Both the position numbers and the translations under genes were made by a program. From Flammeovirga sp. SJP92 (GTDB lineage Bacteria > Bacteroidota > Bacteroidia > Cytophagales > Flammeovirgaceae), in assembly GCF_001583495.1 (NCBI RefSeq), contig NZ_LQAQ01000111.1, forward strand, positions 248,001-312,000: a stretch of DNA of 64,000 nt. Reading direction: 5' to 3'. The notes under the pieces were generated by a model. It searched no databases. It was given only the letters and a program-made list of their open reading frames with translations, and was not told the origin of the DNA. Within the stretch, counting starts at the first letter, position 1; each line of letters begins with the position of its first letter. Below are positions 1 to 8,482 of this stretch, in pieces.

Positions 1-1041
1 TCGCCTATAAACAAAGGTTACTTTGGTTATTCTGTAGATGTGCAAGATAAAACAATCTTAGTGGGAGCGTACCAAACTAATAACTACCAAGGTAGTGCCT
101 ACCTTTATAGAAGAGATGGAGCCACTTGGTCTGATGATTTAACAGTACATAATCTAACTTCTCCATCACCGCAAGTCAATGAATACTATGGTCATGTTTT
201 AAAAATTGAAGGGAATACAATAGCAATAGGAGCTTTAGGGAATAACAATTGGAAAGGGACCGTTTATGTTTACAATATTCCACCTAATGGAGAATTGGAT
301 CTTAACACTCCACCTGTAGACCTTTCAGTATCCAATGATGGTGAAGATTATCAATTTGGAATTCATTTCGATTTAAATCAGAATACTATTGCTGTTACTG
401 ATTATGGAAGAGATGTAAATGGAAACGTTTATGTATACCAGAGAGAAGAAGGCAAATTATGGACTGATAGGACAGAAAGTTATGTAATCGAAAATCCAAA
501 CCCAGCAGATGGAAGTGGTTTTGGGAGTGCAATTCATATAAAAGGTGATACTCTTGCAATTGGATCTTATGGTGATAACAAAATTGGATCAGCTCATGTT
601 TATCAACTTACTGATTATAATGCGAGGTGGATTTTCAATTATCAATTAGAAAGAGGTGAAGAAAATGATTTATTTGGTGCTGATCTAAAATTGATGGAAA
701 ACCATTTAGTGGTTTTGGCAGGGAATAGAAAAGGAGACTTTCTTCATACTTTCACATTGCCTACAATTAGTGCTGTTACTTCAATAAAAGATCAAGACTT
801 AATTGCTATTCCTAAATTATTGAATACAGATCCTGTGTTAAGACACGTGTCAAGGATTTTACAGTTTGTAGACCTTCAGTCTAAACATTATTCCTATTCT
901 GTTATAGGTGTTGATGGTAAATTATTACAAAAGGGAGAATTAAATTCTAAAAGACAGATTGAATTAGAAACTGAAGGTGCTCATTTTATCATACAGCTTA
1001 TTGAATCGAAGTCTAAAACGAAATACACATTTAGATATTAG
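1..1041 (+). CDS. Secreted FG-GAP/beta-propeller protein, 5'-truncated by window edge
   Basis: The reading frame is open from base 1, so the gene begins outside the window; the first internal GTG at 40 is not a real start. The 346 visible residues match the C-terminal half of the next gene: propeller repeats with motifs such as TILVGAYQTNNYQGSAYLY, each giving 'value, identity, Y-V-Y' blades like FG-GAP/integrin-alpha-type repeats. The last ~70 residues (YSYSVIGVDGKLLQKG through KYTFRY at the stop) resemble a type IX secretion C-terminal sorting domain, so the product is probably secreted or anchored at the cell surface. No catalytic motif is visible, and ligand or partner is unknown. A hairpin repeat starts 10 bp after the stop, followed by a terminator. 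Alternative reading: a generic surface adhesin. Family-level call is fairly secure; function is not. Confidence 0.75.
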   Translation, partial: SPINKGYFGYSVDVQDKTILVGAYQTNNYQGSAYLYRRDGATWSDDLTVHNLTSPSPQVNEYYGHVLKIEGNTIAIGALGNNNWKGTVYVYNIPPNGELDLNTPPVDLSVSNDGEDYQFGIHFDLNQNTIAVTDYGRDVNGNVYVYQREEGKLWTDRTESYVIENPNPADGSGFGSAIHIKGDTLAIGSYGDNKIGSAHVYQLTDYNARWIFNYQLERGEENDLFGADLKLMENHLVVLAGNRKGDFLHTFTLPTISAVTSIKDQDLIAIPKLLNTDPVLRHVSRILQFVDLQSKHYSYSVIGVDGKLLQKGELNSKRQIELETEGAHFIIQLIESKSKTKYTFRY

Positions 1042-1050
1042 TGAATAATT

Positions 1051-1211
1051 AAGTACAAATTCAAAATTATCTAATACTAATTCTATTTATTGTTTTGCGA
1101 TTGCTTCCTTCAAAAAAACTTTTAATAGAACCACTATTAATACGTTTTTTAGCGTTGTACTTACAAAAAATAAATTAGAATTAACTATGATTTATTTTTG
1201 ATTTAGTACTT
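1051..1211 (+). repeat. ~160-bp hairpin repeat, copy A
   Basis: Begins aagtacaaattcaaaatta and ends gatttatttttgatttagtactt. The two ends are imperfect inverted repeats, and the middle contains nested complementary runs (aatag/ctatt around the loop aacca), so the whole element can fold into one long bulged hairpin. By eye it is about 90% identical to copy C (25468-25624) and clearly related to copy B (4181-4338). It has no ORF. It sits directly downstream of a CDS, as do the other two copies. It could be a MITE-like element or a structured 3' UTR. Confidence 0.8.
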
Positions 1212-1245
1212 ATCTGAATTAGGTTACAACTATAGAGTCAGTAGA

Positions 1246-1284
1246 ATAAGGCTATTTCATTTTTTGGAATAGCCTAATTTTTTT
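1246..1284 (+). terminator. Rho-independent terminator after the truncated propeller gene
   Basis: Arms aggctatttc (1249-1258) and ggaatagcct (1266-1275) pair with one G-U, and a run of seven T follows. Between here and the next gene there is only a small hairpin (1333-1354) and the promoter at 1523; the rest of the 1042-1608 gap is AT-rich with nothing recognisable. Confidence 0.75.
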
Positions 1285-1522
1285 GAATGCGAATTAATTT
1301 TTGATGGAATTGTTGTAATAATACGACTTGATATTCATCTGTATGTAGATGAATTGATCATTATTGGCTTTTTAGATGAGAATGTAATTATAAATCATAT
1401 AACAATATTTATATCAATAAAAACTGACTTGATAAACAAATTTAAAACAGGTTATCTTTGAGTGAATTAATTAAAAACCCTTTGTGAAGTTAAAATAAAT
1501 ATTACAAAAAATAAATAACTCC

Positions 1523-1562
1523 TTTGCTATTTAAATATTAATCAATACTTTTGTCAAAAGTA
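1523..1562 (+). promoter_or_regulatory. Bacteroidota-type promoter with palindrome over the -7 box
   Basis: TTTG at 1523-1526, 19 bp, then TACTTTTG at 1546-1553 matches the Bacteroidota sigma-ABfr consensus TTTG-N19-TAnnTTTG exactly. The -7 box is the left arm of a perfect 17-bp palindrome (tacttttg, t, caaaagta; 1546-1562), a possible operator or start-site hairpin. Transcription would begin near 1560, about 50 nt before the ATG at 1609. Confidence 0.6.
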
Positions 1563-1608
1563 CTTTTTATTAAATTTTATTTAACGATTTTAAATTAAAC
1601 TCAAAACA

Positions 1609-4173
1609 ATGAAAGCGAACTATTTCTGGGTGCGTAACATGTCTTTGTGCGTACTCCTCCTCCTCATGTCTAACATTTCATACTGTTACAGTGTTGCTCC
1701 AGATCTTGATTTGTATCAAGATATTAACAGTATTGAAAAACATGGTGACATTATGGTAGTCGGAGGTATTAGATCTTCAGATTATGCAGGTGCGGCCTAT
1801 GTTTACAAAAATGTAAACAATGTATGGGAAAATGTAGCCATTTTAAGATCTTCTAAAGGTCTATTGGCTAACGATGACTTATTTGGATTTTCAATTGCAG
1901 TCAATGATGATGTGATTGTTGTTGGAGCTCCATTATCGGGTAAAGTTTATGTTTATGAAAAACCTGCTTCAGGCTGGTCAGACATGACTGAAACTTTAGA
2001 ATTATCTTCTCCTTATCATACAGGAGATCATTTTGGTTATTCCGTTGCTCTTGGAGACAACGAAATTGCAGTAGGTGCTTTTAAGGCCTATAATTATCAA
2101 GGTAGAATTGCCTTATATAAAAAATCAGCGGGGAGCAAGTGGAGCACACAGACCCCTAAGCTAACTACTTTAACTTCTTCATCTCCAAGCTCAAAAGAAT
2201 ATGTTGGTCATGAAATTGCTTTAGCAGGAAGCACATTAGTATCAGGAGCTATAGGTAACTCTTCTTGGACGGGTGCTTTGTATGTTTTTGATATTGATTC
2301 ATCAGTTGGATCTACTATCACTGCTAAAGCTAAATTAACTTCATCTGCTCCAGATTTTCAATTAGGTATGCATGTATCTATATCTGAAGATGGAAATTTT
2401 ATTGCTGCTACTGAGTATGGACGATCGAAAAAAGGTTCAGTGAAAATCTTCAAGAAATCTGCAGGTTCTGATTGGACTGACAGAAAGGAAGCTTTTAGTA
2501 TTACTGAGTCTGAACTAGTGAATAATGATCATTTCGGTGCTGCTTTGAGCATAAGTGGAAACGGAATAGCAATTAGTGCTAGAAGCAAAAACAATAACAA
2601 AGGCAAGGTGTATGAATATGCCCTTAATTTTGTTGCTGATTCGGCTAGATTAGTCAAAACTTATGTGGCTGAAGATGGTCAAGAAGGAGATCTTTTCGGA
2701 AAAGAAGTATGTTATTTTGGAAATAGTGAACTTGTGGTAGCTGCTCCAGTGAAAGAAATTGACAAACTTTATTTCTTCGGTAATGCAACAGGTGTACCTC
2801 GTTCAAATTACACAAGATCAAGACATTTGGACATTGATGGAGATGTAATGGTATTGGGTGCTTTTGAAACTACTGAAACGATGTCAGGAACAGCATTTGT
2901 TTACGAAAGACAAAACGGGAAGTGGTTGCTAAAAGCGAAATTGACACCATCTGACAGAAGCAATAATGATATGTTTGGTTTTGCTGTTTCTATTCATGGT
3001 GACGATATTGTAGTTGGAGCACCAGCATCTAATACTGTTTATGTCTATGAAAAGCCTGCAAGTGGCTGGGCAAATGCAACAGAAACTAAAACTTTAAAAA
3101 ATCCTTTAGGAAGCTCTGGCTATTTTGGATTTTCTGTTGATAACAAATCTTCTGAAATTGTAGTTGGAGCATATCGATATTCAGGCTACACGGGTAGAGG
3201 TTTCTACTTTACAAAAACAGGAGCTTCATGGAAAGATGGTTCAAAAGTGACAACTTTAGTTTCACCTTCTCCAAGAGGGAATGAGTATTTTGGACATCAA
3301 ATCCGTTTATCTGATGATGCAATTTTGGTTGGAGCATTAGGTAAAAATTCATGGAGAGGTACTGCATATGTTTATAACCTGCCAGCTAGTGGTTTTAACA
3401 CTACTTCTGTTACTCCTGATGTAGAGTTGGTATCTCCTGATAATTCTGGTTTCCAATATGGAATACACTTAGATATTGAAGGTGACAGAATTGCAATTAC
3501 AGATTATGTAAGTTCATCAAACCTTATTGGAAAAGTACATATATTCGAAAAGAATTCTGGAGCACTTTGGACTTCAAATGTTCCGCACTTGACAATTAAT
3601 AATCCGTCATCAAGTCATGGAGATGGTTTTGGTTCTGATGTGAAACTAAAAGGTGGATCTTTATTAGTTGGTGCTTATGGTGAAGAAGTACATGGTGGAG
3701 CATATCTTTACAATGTAGATGTTGCTAATTCTACATATGATTCACTTGCATTGTTTGTTCCTGCAGGCGAAACAGATGCCATTCGTTTTGGTACTGGGGT
3801 AAGATTTCATGATGATCATGTAGTTGTATTAGCAGAGGAGAATCCTGAGCAATTCTTCTTTACATTCAACTATCCTGTAGGTGTTAGTAATTTACGTGAA
3901 GTATCTGGTGGATCATTAGCAAGTGAATTACAGAACAGTGTACCGAAATTGTTGAATACTGATCCTCTATTAAGAGGTGCTTCGAGTGCTCTTCAATTTA
4001 TCGATTTATCAAATAATGAATATTCATATTCAATTTTTAGTGCTGATGGAAGATTATTACAAAATGGAAAAGTAGATGGTAATGGCAATGTGAAATTAAA
4101 TGTAAATAGCGATCATTTAATTATTAAACTTGTTGATACTAAAGCAAACTTAGTTTATACATTTAGGTATTAA
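1609..4173 (+). CDS. Secreted double FG-GAP/beta-propeller protein with C-terminal sorting-like domain
   Basis: 854 residues. A hydrophobic signal peptide lies in about residues 10-27. Two related propeller-sized regions follow, roughly 30-395 and 400-760. They are internally duplicated: the motif VYVYEKPASGW occurs near residues 113 and 478, and blade phrases such as 'VVGA...Y..G..YVY' recur throughout. The last ~65 residues (YSYSIFSADGRLLQNGKV to TFRY) look like a T9SS-type sorting domain, suggesting secretion across the outer membrane. The second half is closely similar to the upstream truncated gene, so the pair is a tandem duplication. No enzyme motif is seen. The promoter at 1523 supports this start, and a hairpin repeat plus terminator follow the stop. 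Probable role is surface adhesion or ligand binding, by inference from FG-GAP propellers. Confidence 0.75.
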   Translation: MKANYFWVRNMSLCVLLLLMSNISYCYSVAPDLDLYQDINSIEKHGDIMVVGGIRSSDYAGAAYVYKNVNNVWENVAILRSSKGLLANDDLFGFSIAVNDDVIVVGAPLSGKVYVYEKPASGWSDMTETLELSSPYHTGDHFGYSVALGDNEIAVGAFKAYNYQGRIALYKKSAGSKWSTQTPKLTTLTSSSPSSKEYVGHEIALAGSTLVSGAIGNSSWTGALYVFDIDSSVGSTITAKAKLTSSAPDFQLGMHVSISEDGNFIAATEYGRSKKGSVKIFKKSAGSDWTDRKEAFSITESELVNNDHFGAALSISGNGIAISARSKNNNKGKVYEYALNFVADSARLVKTYVAEDGQEGDLFGKEVCYFGNSELVVAAPVKEIDKLYFFGNATGVPRSNYTRSRHLDIDGDVMVLGAFETTETMSGTAFVYERQNGKWLLKAKLTPSDRSNNDMFGFAVSIHGDDIVVGAPASNTVYVYEKPASGWANATETKTLKNPLGSSGYFGFSVDNKSSEIVVGAYRYSGYTGRGFYFTKTGASWKDGSKVTTLVSPSPRGNEYFGHQIRLSDDAILVGALGKNSWRGTAYVYNLPASGFNTTSVTPDVELVSPDNSGFQYGIHLDIEGDRIAITDYVSSSNLIGKVHIFEKNSGALWTSNVPHLTINNPSSSHGDGFGSDVKLKGGSLLVGAYGEEVHGGAYLYNVDVANSTYDSLALFVPAGETDAIRFGTGVRFHDDHVVVLAEENPEQFFFTFNYPVGVSNLREVSGGSLASELQNSVPKLLNTDPLLRGASSALQFIDLSNNEYSYSIFSADGRLLQNGKVDGNGNVKLNVNSDHLIIKLVDTKANLVYTFRY

Positions 4174-4180
4174 TCCTTAT

Positions 4181-4338
4181 AAGTACTAAGCCAAAATTAA
4201 ATAACACTAATTCATATTGTTTTTTCCGATTACTGCCTTTCAAAAACTTTAAATAGAACCACTATTTATTTGTTTTTGAGCGTTGTACTCGCAAAAAAAA
4301 CTAAGAATTAATTATCATTTATTTTCGGCTTAGTACTT
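4181..4338 (+). repeat. ~160-bp hairpin repeat, copy B
   Basis: Starts aagtactaagccaaaatt and ends tttcggcttagtactt, with 12 bp of perfect terminal inverted repeat (aagtactaagcc). The core has aaatag/ctattt around the same aacca loop as copy A. It is more diverged from A and C (about three quarters identical by eye), but changes in one arm are often matched in the other. It lies 7 bp after the stop of the propeller gene. The rest of the 4174-4481 gap holds the terminator below and AT-rich sequence. Confidence 0.8.
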
Positions 4339-4346
4339 AAAGCTCA

Positions 4347-4382
4347 AAAAAGGCTATTTCAGAGATGAAATAGCCTTTTTCT
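4347..4382 (+). terminator. Rho-independent terminator
   Basis: Perfect 14-bp arms, aaaaaggctatttc (4347-4360) and gaaatagccttttt (4367-4380), with a 6-nt loop and a following T-rich tail. It terminates the propeller gene after the hairpin repeat. Confidence 0.85.
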
Positions 4383-4481
4383 TTTACAGAAAAATAATAT
4401 TTTTGAAACATGATTTCAATAAATTTCCTAGATTAGGATAATGGTAAAATATTACTCAAAAAAGGATAGAACTTTTTAAAT

Positions 4482-5936
4482 ATGACAATACAGGAACTTC
4501 AAGAGCGTTATCAGTTTAATCGTGAAACACCAATTGTAATTGGTGATAGATGTAAAGTTTTTTATGGTAAACTAGAGGAGGATGCGGTACTCGTAATCTC
4601 AGACCTTTCTCCCAGAATAATAGCCAATGAACCTGTAGATTCCTTTGAAGCAGGAGCTACTTTTTCTTTTGAAGGAACGTCAGAAAGTACGGATACTTAT
4701 GTTTTTGGTTCTATTCAATATACAATTCGAATGTTGGACAATTATTCTGAAGAAATTCAGAGTAAAGTTGAGCAAATTATTAATGAGAAAGATGAAGAGT
4801 CTTTAAGGCAGCATGAAAAAGACTTATTATTTGCCTTGAAATTACCGGAATTAGATCGTACACAAAAATTGTTAGATATTAAAAGTCTTTATAAACAAGA
4901 GTTGTATGATGAGACTTTTAAAGCAATAGCTTACGATTATGCTGATGATCTATTGCTAGATGGAGAAACCCTTTATTTATTAGGTGATATGTGTGAGAAG
5001 GGAATGGGTACTTTTCGAAATATTGACCAAGCAAGACAATTCTTTGCAAGAGCGGCAGAAGTTGGGGTGACCAATGCTCAAAAAAGAGTAGAGTTAATTG
5101 ATGAGGAATTAAAAAGGGAACAAGCATCTCAGGTAAAAGCACAGGAACAGGAAGTGGAAGTCACGGAACCTGCACCATCTACTTCAAGGTTAAAAAGAAA
5201 GTCAGGGCCTGTTAATAGAAGAAGAGGTTTATCAAAAAAGAACAAAATCAGATATACAATTATTGGTTCAATTTCTTTTCTTTTAGGACTTTTTATCTCA
5301 ACAATTTTTAGCTTTATACTTTCTTTTAGTGGTACATCAATAGATAGTAGCTCTGATACAGGAGAGGAAATGAATTCTTCAACAGAAGAGACTTTAACAG
5401 AATCTGACCTTTACTTTAAAAAGCTAGAAGGGGATATTTTGAAACAGATGGCTGATCTTAGAAATTACACTTATGGAATTGGAAAGCTGAAGGAAGGAAT
5501 TACAATGATTGAACAAGCTGAAAGAACGAATAAATTGACTCCAGCTCAAGAAAAGAGACTGAACCAATTGAGTGGATTTATAATGGGACAAATTTCAGCT
5601 ATGAATGATAATAAGAAAGAAGATTTCTGGTTTAAGCATAAAAGTAAAGCTGGTGAAACCGTTATCAGTATAGCCAATCATTATAAAGTACCGGAAAAAA
5701 AGGTATTAGATGCAGAAGGTAAACCTATTTCTATGGATAGAATTTTGAAAAATAATGAAGTGGTAAAGGTAGGAGTTCCAGCGTTGTTCTTTGATCATAA
5801 AATTTTACCTGGAGAAAGCATTGGTACTATTTCAAATAAATATGATATCCAGCCAGAGGATATCAGGAAGCTGAATGAATTATCTTCAGATGTGATTCAT
5901 CCAGGTCAAGAACTAAGAGTTTATATTCGCCAATAA
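4482..5936 (+). CDS. Sel1-like / single-TM / double LysM membrane protein
   Basis: 484 residues and no signal peptide. Residues ~1-110 are an unassigned globular region. A Sel1/TPR-like unit lies near 160-205 (LYLLGDMCEKGMGTFRNI... ARQFFARAA). A charged, K/R-rich linker (~210-255) leads to one membrane segment (~258-283). The C-terminal part carries a serine/threonine-rich spacer and two LysM-type modules, near 387-433 (AGETVISIANHYKVPEKKVL) and 439-484 (PGESIGTISNKYDIQPEDI). LysM modules bind peptidoglycan, so the expected topology is cytoplasmic Sel1 end, periplasmic LysM end: a possible envelope-anchored scaffold. It is a single gene ending in convergence with the flippase at 5981; a short hairpin (5971-5986, agatag/ctatct) overlaps the junction. 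Precise function unknown. Confidence 0.7.
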   Translation: MTIQELQERYQFNRETPIVIGDRCKVFYGKLEEDAVLVISDLSPRIIANEPVDSFEAGATFSFEGTSESTDTYVFGSIQYTIRMLDNYSEEIQSKVEQIINEKDEESLRQHEKDLLFALKLPELDRTQKLLDIKSLYKQELYDETFKAIAYDYADDLLLDGETLYLLGDMCEKGMGTFRNIDQARQFFARAAEVGVTNAQKRVELIDEELKREQASQVKAQEQEVEVTEPAPSTSRLKRKSGPVNRRRGLSKKNKIRYTIIGSISFLLGLFISTIFSFILSFSGTSIDSSSDTGEEMNSSTEETLTESDLYFKKLEGDILKQMADLRNYTYGIGKLKEGITMIEQAERTNKLTPAQEKRLNQLSGFIMGQISAMNDNKKEDFWFKHKSKAGETVISIANHYKVPEKKVLDAEGKPISMDRILKNNEVVKVGVPALFFDHKILPGESIGTISNKYDIQPEDIRKLNELSSDVIHPGQELRVYIRQ

Positions 5937-5980
5937 TTGATAGCTCTTTAATACCATTAATCAGAATTAAAGATAGGTGT

Positions 5981-7327
5981 CTATCTCTTTCTTTTAAGGA
6001 AAAGATAGGCATCTATTAAAAATAAGTTTCGGACCTGAATCAAAGAAATTTTTCTTGTCTCTTTAAAAAAGATATTCACTACATATAAACTGAAAAACTG
6101 AGTAATTAATGTAGCATAGGCTGCTCCTGTACCGCCATATTCTGGTATCAAATAAAGATTCAACCCCACATTGATAATACTTCCCAAGATGGTACTGTAC
6201 ATTATAATATGTTGATTATTAGAAAGGGATAAATAATTTGACCTTAAAGATGCATTGAATAAAAATATAGCTCCAATGCACTGAATTGAGAAGATGTGAT
6301 AAGATGGTAAAAAGGCATCGCCGAATAGAAATAAGATAATCCATTCCCCAAAGAACCAATTAAATAGACATCCTAAATAAGCTAAAACTGTCAATCCTAA
6401 AGTAGTTTTCTTATAACGGTCATAAAACTGTTGTTTTGAGTCTCTATTCCATAGCTCAATAAAGGGCGGGTAAATGGACGCTAAGATAATTCCAATGACT
6501 GAAATTGGTATGTCATAGAGCTTACTTGCTGTACCATAAATACCAACATCATAAGTAGACTCTCTTAAATCACCCAGCATTATTTGATCAATTTTGGAAT
6601 AAATAATGAAGGCTAAACTCGAAACGGCTAAAGGCCAAGAATCTCTAAACAGTTCTTTTAGGTATTGTATATTGAATTTCCAAAGCCTTATTTTCTTGGT
6701 CTCAAAAGCGTAAATACCTAGTAAGAATATACTGCCTATGCAAATATCCAAAGTGTTGACAAGAGCAAAGAAAAACAAACTGCTTTCGTTGTAGATCAAG
6801 AATATTTTAAAAAGCGAAAAAGAGATAAATGAGATGTTTTTGACAATTACAGTCTTTTTAACATCCAAATGAGCTTGGTAAAAATATTGTATGATATCAC
6901 TGGTCTGAAAAAATAGCCCTGAAGCACCCAATATACCTAACATCATCAGCAGTGAGGATTCTACTTCCGAGAAAAAGTAGATATATGCCACAATTCCTAA
7001 TCCGCTCAGTAATGAAGTAGAAGCCCTAAATAAAAAGGAAGTGCCTAAAACGTCTTCCTCTTTAAATTTAGTACTCAGTAAATCTCTTATTACAATTCTT
7101 TCAAGCCCAAAAGTGGCGATGCTCGTAAACATCACAGTTAAGGCGATGGAATACTCCCAAAGCCCAACATCTTCAACACCCAAATATCTCCTTACCCAAG
7201 CATTGATAAAGAGACCAACTAAGATCCTTGAAACTTTATCAAAAGCGAGCCAATTGAGGTTTTTAAAGATGGCAACGACACCCTCTTTTTTCCGCCAATT
7301 ATTAAAATCCTCGAAAATTTTTCTCAT
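5981..7327 (-). CDS. Polysaccharide flippase (Wzx/RfbX, MOP superfamily)
   Basis: 448 residues, almost entirely hydrophobic segments separated by short charged loops, the pattern of 12-14-helix oligosaccharide flippases. An amphipathic N-terminus (about 1-30) precedes the first helix. The family phrase LAFDKVSRILVGLFINAWV and the mid-protein 'SWPLAVSSLAFIIYSKIDQIML' type repeat (shared by MOP transporters at the start of each half) support the call. It would move lipid-linked glycan units across the inner membrane. The gene starts 3 bp after the stop of the CMP-sugar synthetase, so it is the last gene of a three-gene minus-strand operon for a nonulosonic-acid glycan. Length is normal for the family. 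Confidence 0.88.
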   Translation of the reverse strand: MRKIFEDFNNWRKKEGVVAIFKNLNWLAFDKVSRILVGLFINAWVRRYLGVEDVGLWEYSIALTVMFTSIATFGLERIVIRDLLSTKFKEEDVLGTSFLFRASTSLLSGLGIVAYIYFFSEVESSLLMMLGILGASGLFFQTSDIIQYFYQAHLDVKKTVIVKNISFISFSLFKIFLIYNESSLFFFALVNTLDICIGSIFLLGIYAFETKKIRLWKFNIQYLKELFRDSWPLAVSSLAFIIYSKIDQIMLGDLRESTYDVGIYGTASKLYDIPISVIGIILASIYPPFIELWNRDSKQQFYDRYKKTTLGLTVLAYLGCLFNWFFGEWIILFLFGDAFLPSYHIFSIQCIGAIFLFNASLRSNYLSLSNNQHIIMYSTILGSIINVGLNLYLIPEYGGTGAAYATLITQFFSLYVVNIFFKETRKISLIQVRNLFLIDAYLFLKRKR

Positions 7328-7330
7328 GGA

Positions 7331-8482
7331 CTAAATCAGGATATAATCTTCAACAAACTCTCTAAAGGCTCCTTCACCGCCTTTCTTAGAAAGAATTTTA
7401 ATATTTTGAATTTCTTTAATCTTCTTCAATGCATCATTTGGGCAAGCGGCTAAACCTACCGAAGATAGAAGGTCTTTACAGTTGATGTCGTCACCGATAT
7501 AAGCAACTTGTGATAATTTAATATTTAATTCACCACAAATCTTTTTGGCAACTTCTAGCTTTCCTCCATCTTTTTTACCTTGATAAAGAAAATCAACTTT
7601 CATTTTTTTGCCTCTTCTCTCTACAAGTTGAGTGTCTTCAGAAGTTACAATTCCAGTTTTTATACCATTTTCTCTTAATAGTTGGAAGGCCATACCATCT
7701 CTTGTATTGAACTTTTTGAGTTCTTCACCATTTTCAGAATAATACATGCCAGCATCAGTAAGTACGCCGTCAACATCTGAAAGTACAAGTTTGATATCAG
7801 AAGTTTTATCTTGGAACAAATGTTTATGCATTAATTTTTCAGCAATGATCCAATCATCTTCCTCGTCAATCTCAACAGCAGTATAATGAGGTAATTCAAC
7901 TACACCAATATTCCCACTCAGCCTGTTTTTATCTTTAATGATATTATTTACGGTATTAATATAAAATGCACCATTTTCAACGAGCATACCATCAAAATCT
8001 TGCCTTCTAGGTCTGTTTCTATAATCATAATTAATAGGGGTTCCGTCTTCATTCCAGTAAAAACGTTTTTCCCTTACACATGAAATGACAGAATCAATAC
8101 CTTCCTGTTTAAACTTGGCAAACCCCTGTTCAATATCATTGGCACTAAGGAGTGGCGATGTGGCTTGAATCAAAGTGAAAATTTTGTTGCTGTCAGACTC
8201 TAGCTGATTGATGTACTCTAGCATCACACTTTCTGTAGAAGAATGATCTTGAGCGTTTTCAGCTGAGCGGTCATAAATCTCTACATTTTGAAATTGAAAA
8301 GATTGAACTGCTTTTTTGATTTCAATAGAGTCTGTTGCAACTACTACAGTATCAAATTGATGAGAATCCACAGCGGCTTTTACTGTCCAGTACACTAAAG
8401 GCTGACCGCAAAATGCTTTGATATTTTTTAAAGGGATAGATTTGCTTCCTCCTCTAACAGGGATAAATGCAATAGAAGACAT
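7331..8482 (-). CDS. CMP-sialic-acid-type synthetase fused to HAD phosphatase (NeuA-HAD)
   Basis: 383 residues with two domains. Residues 1-~225 are an N-acylneuraminate cytidylyltransferase: FIPVRGGSKSIPLKNIKAF is the CTP-binding motif and NGAFYINT is typical of the family. Residues ~229-383 are a KdsC-like HAD phosphatase: LSDVDGVLTD holds the nucleophile Asp pair, and TSED, then K, then IGDDINC complete the HAD motifs. The combined enzyme should activate a nonulosonic acid with CTP and may first remove a 9-phosphate. The same two-domain order is known in vertebrate CMAS. Its ATG overlaps the stop of the synthase gene by one base, implying translational coupling. Substrate (Neu5Ac, KDN, legionaminate or other) cannot be read from the sequence. 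Confidence 0.85.
   Translation of the reverse strand: MSSIAFIPVRGGSKSIPLKNIKAFCGQPLVYWTVKAAVDSHQFDTVVVATDSIEIKKAVQSFQFQNVEIYDRSAENAQDHSSTESVMLEYINQLESDSNKIFTLIQATSPLLSANDIEQGFAKFKQEGIDSVISCVREKRFYWNEDGTPINYDYRNRPRRQDFDGMLVENGAFYINTVNNIIKDKNRLSGNIGVVELPHYTAVEIDEEDDWIIAEKLMHKHLFQDKTSDIKLVLSDVDGVLTDAGMYYSENGEELKKFNTRDGMAFQLLRENGIKTGIVTSEDTQLVERRGKKMKVDFLYQGKKDGGKLEVAKKICGELNIKLSQVAYIGDDINCKDLLSSVGLAACPNDALKKIKEIQNIKILSKKGGEGAFREFVEDYILI

Noticed and set aside
1333-1354. 8-bp hairpin attcatct/agatgaat
   Set aside because: Too short and isolated to support a role; likely chance in AT-rich sequence.
5971-5986. Possible bidirectional terminator between the LysM protein and the flippase
   Set aside because: Only a 6-bp stem with no clear T-run; overlaps the flippase stop codon, so left as a note in the gene entry.
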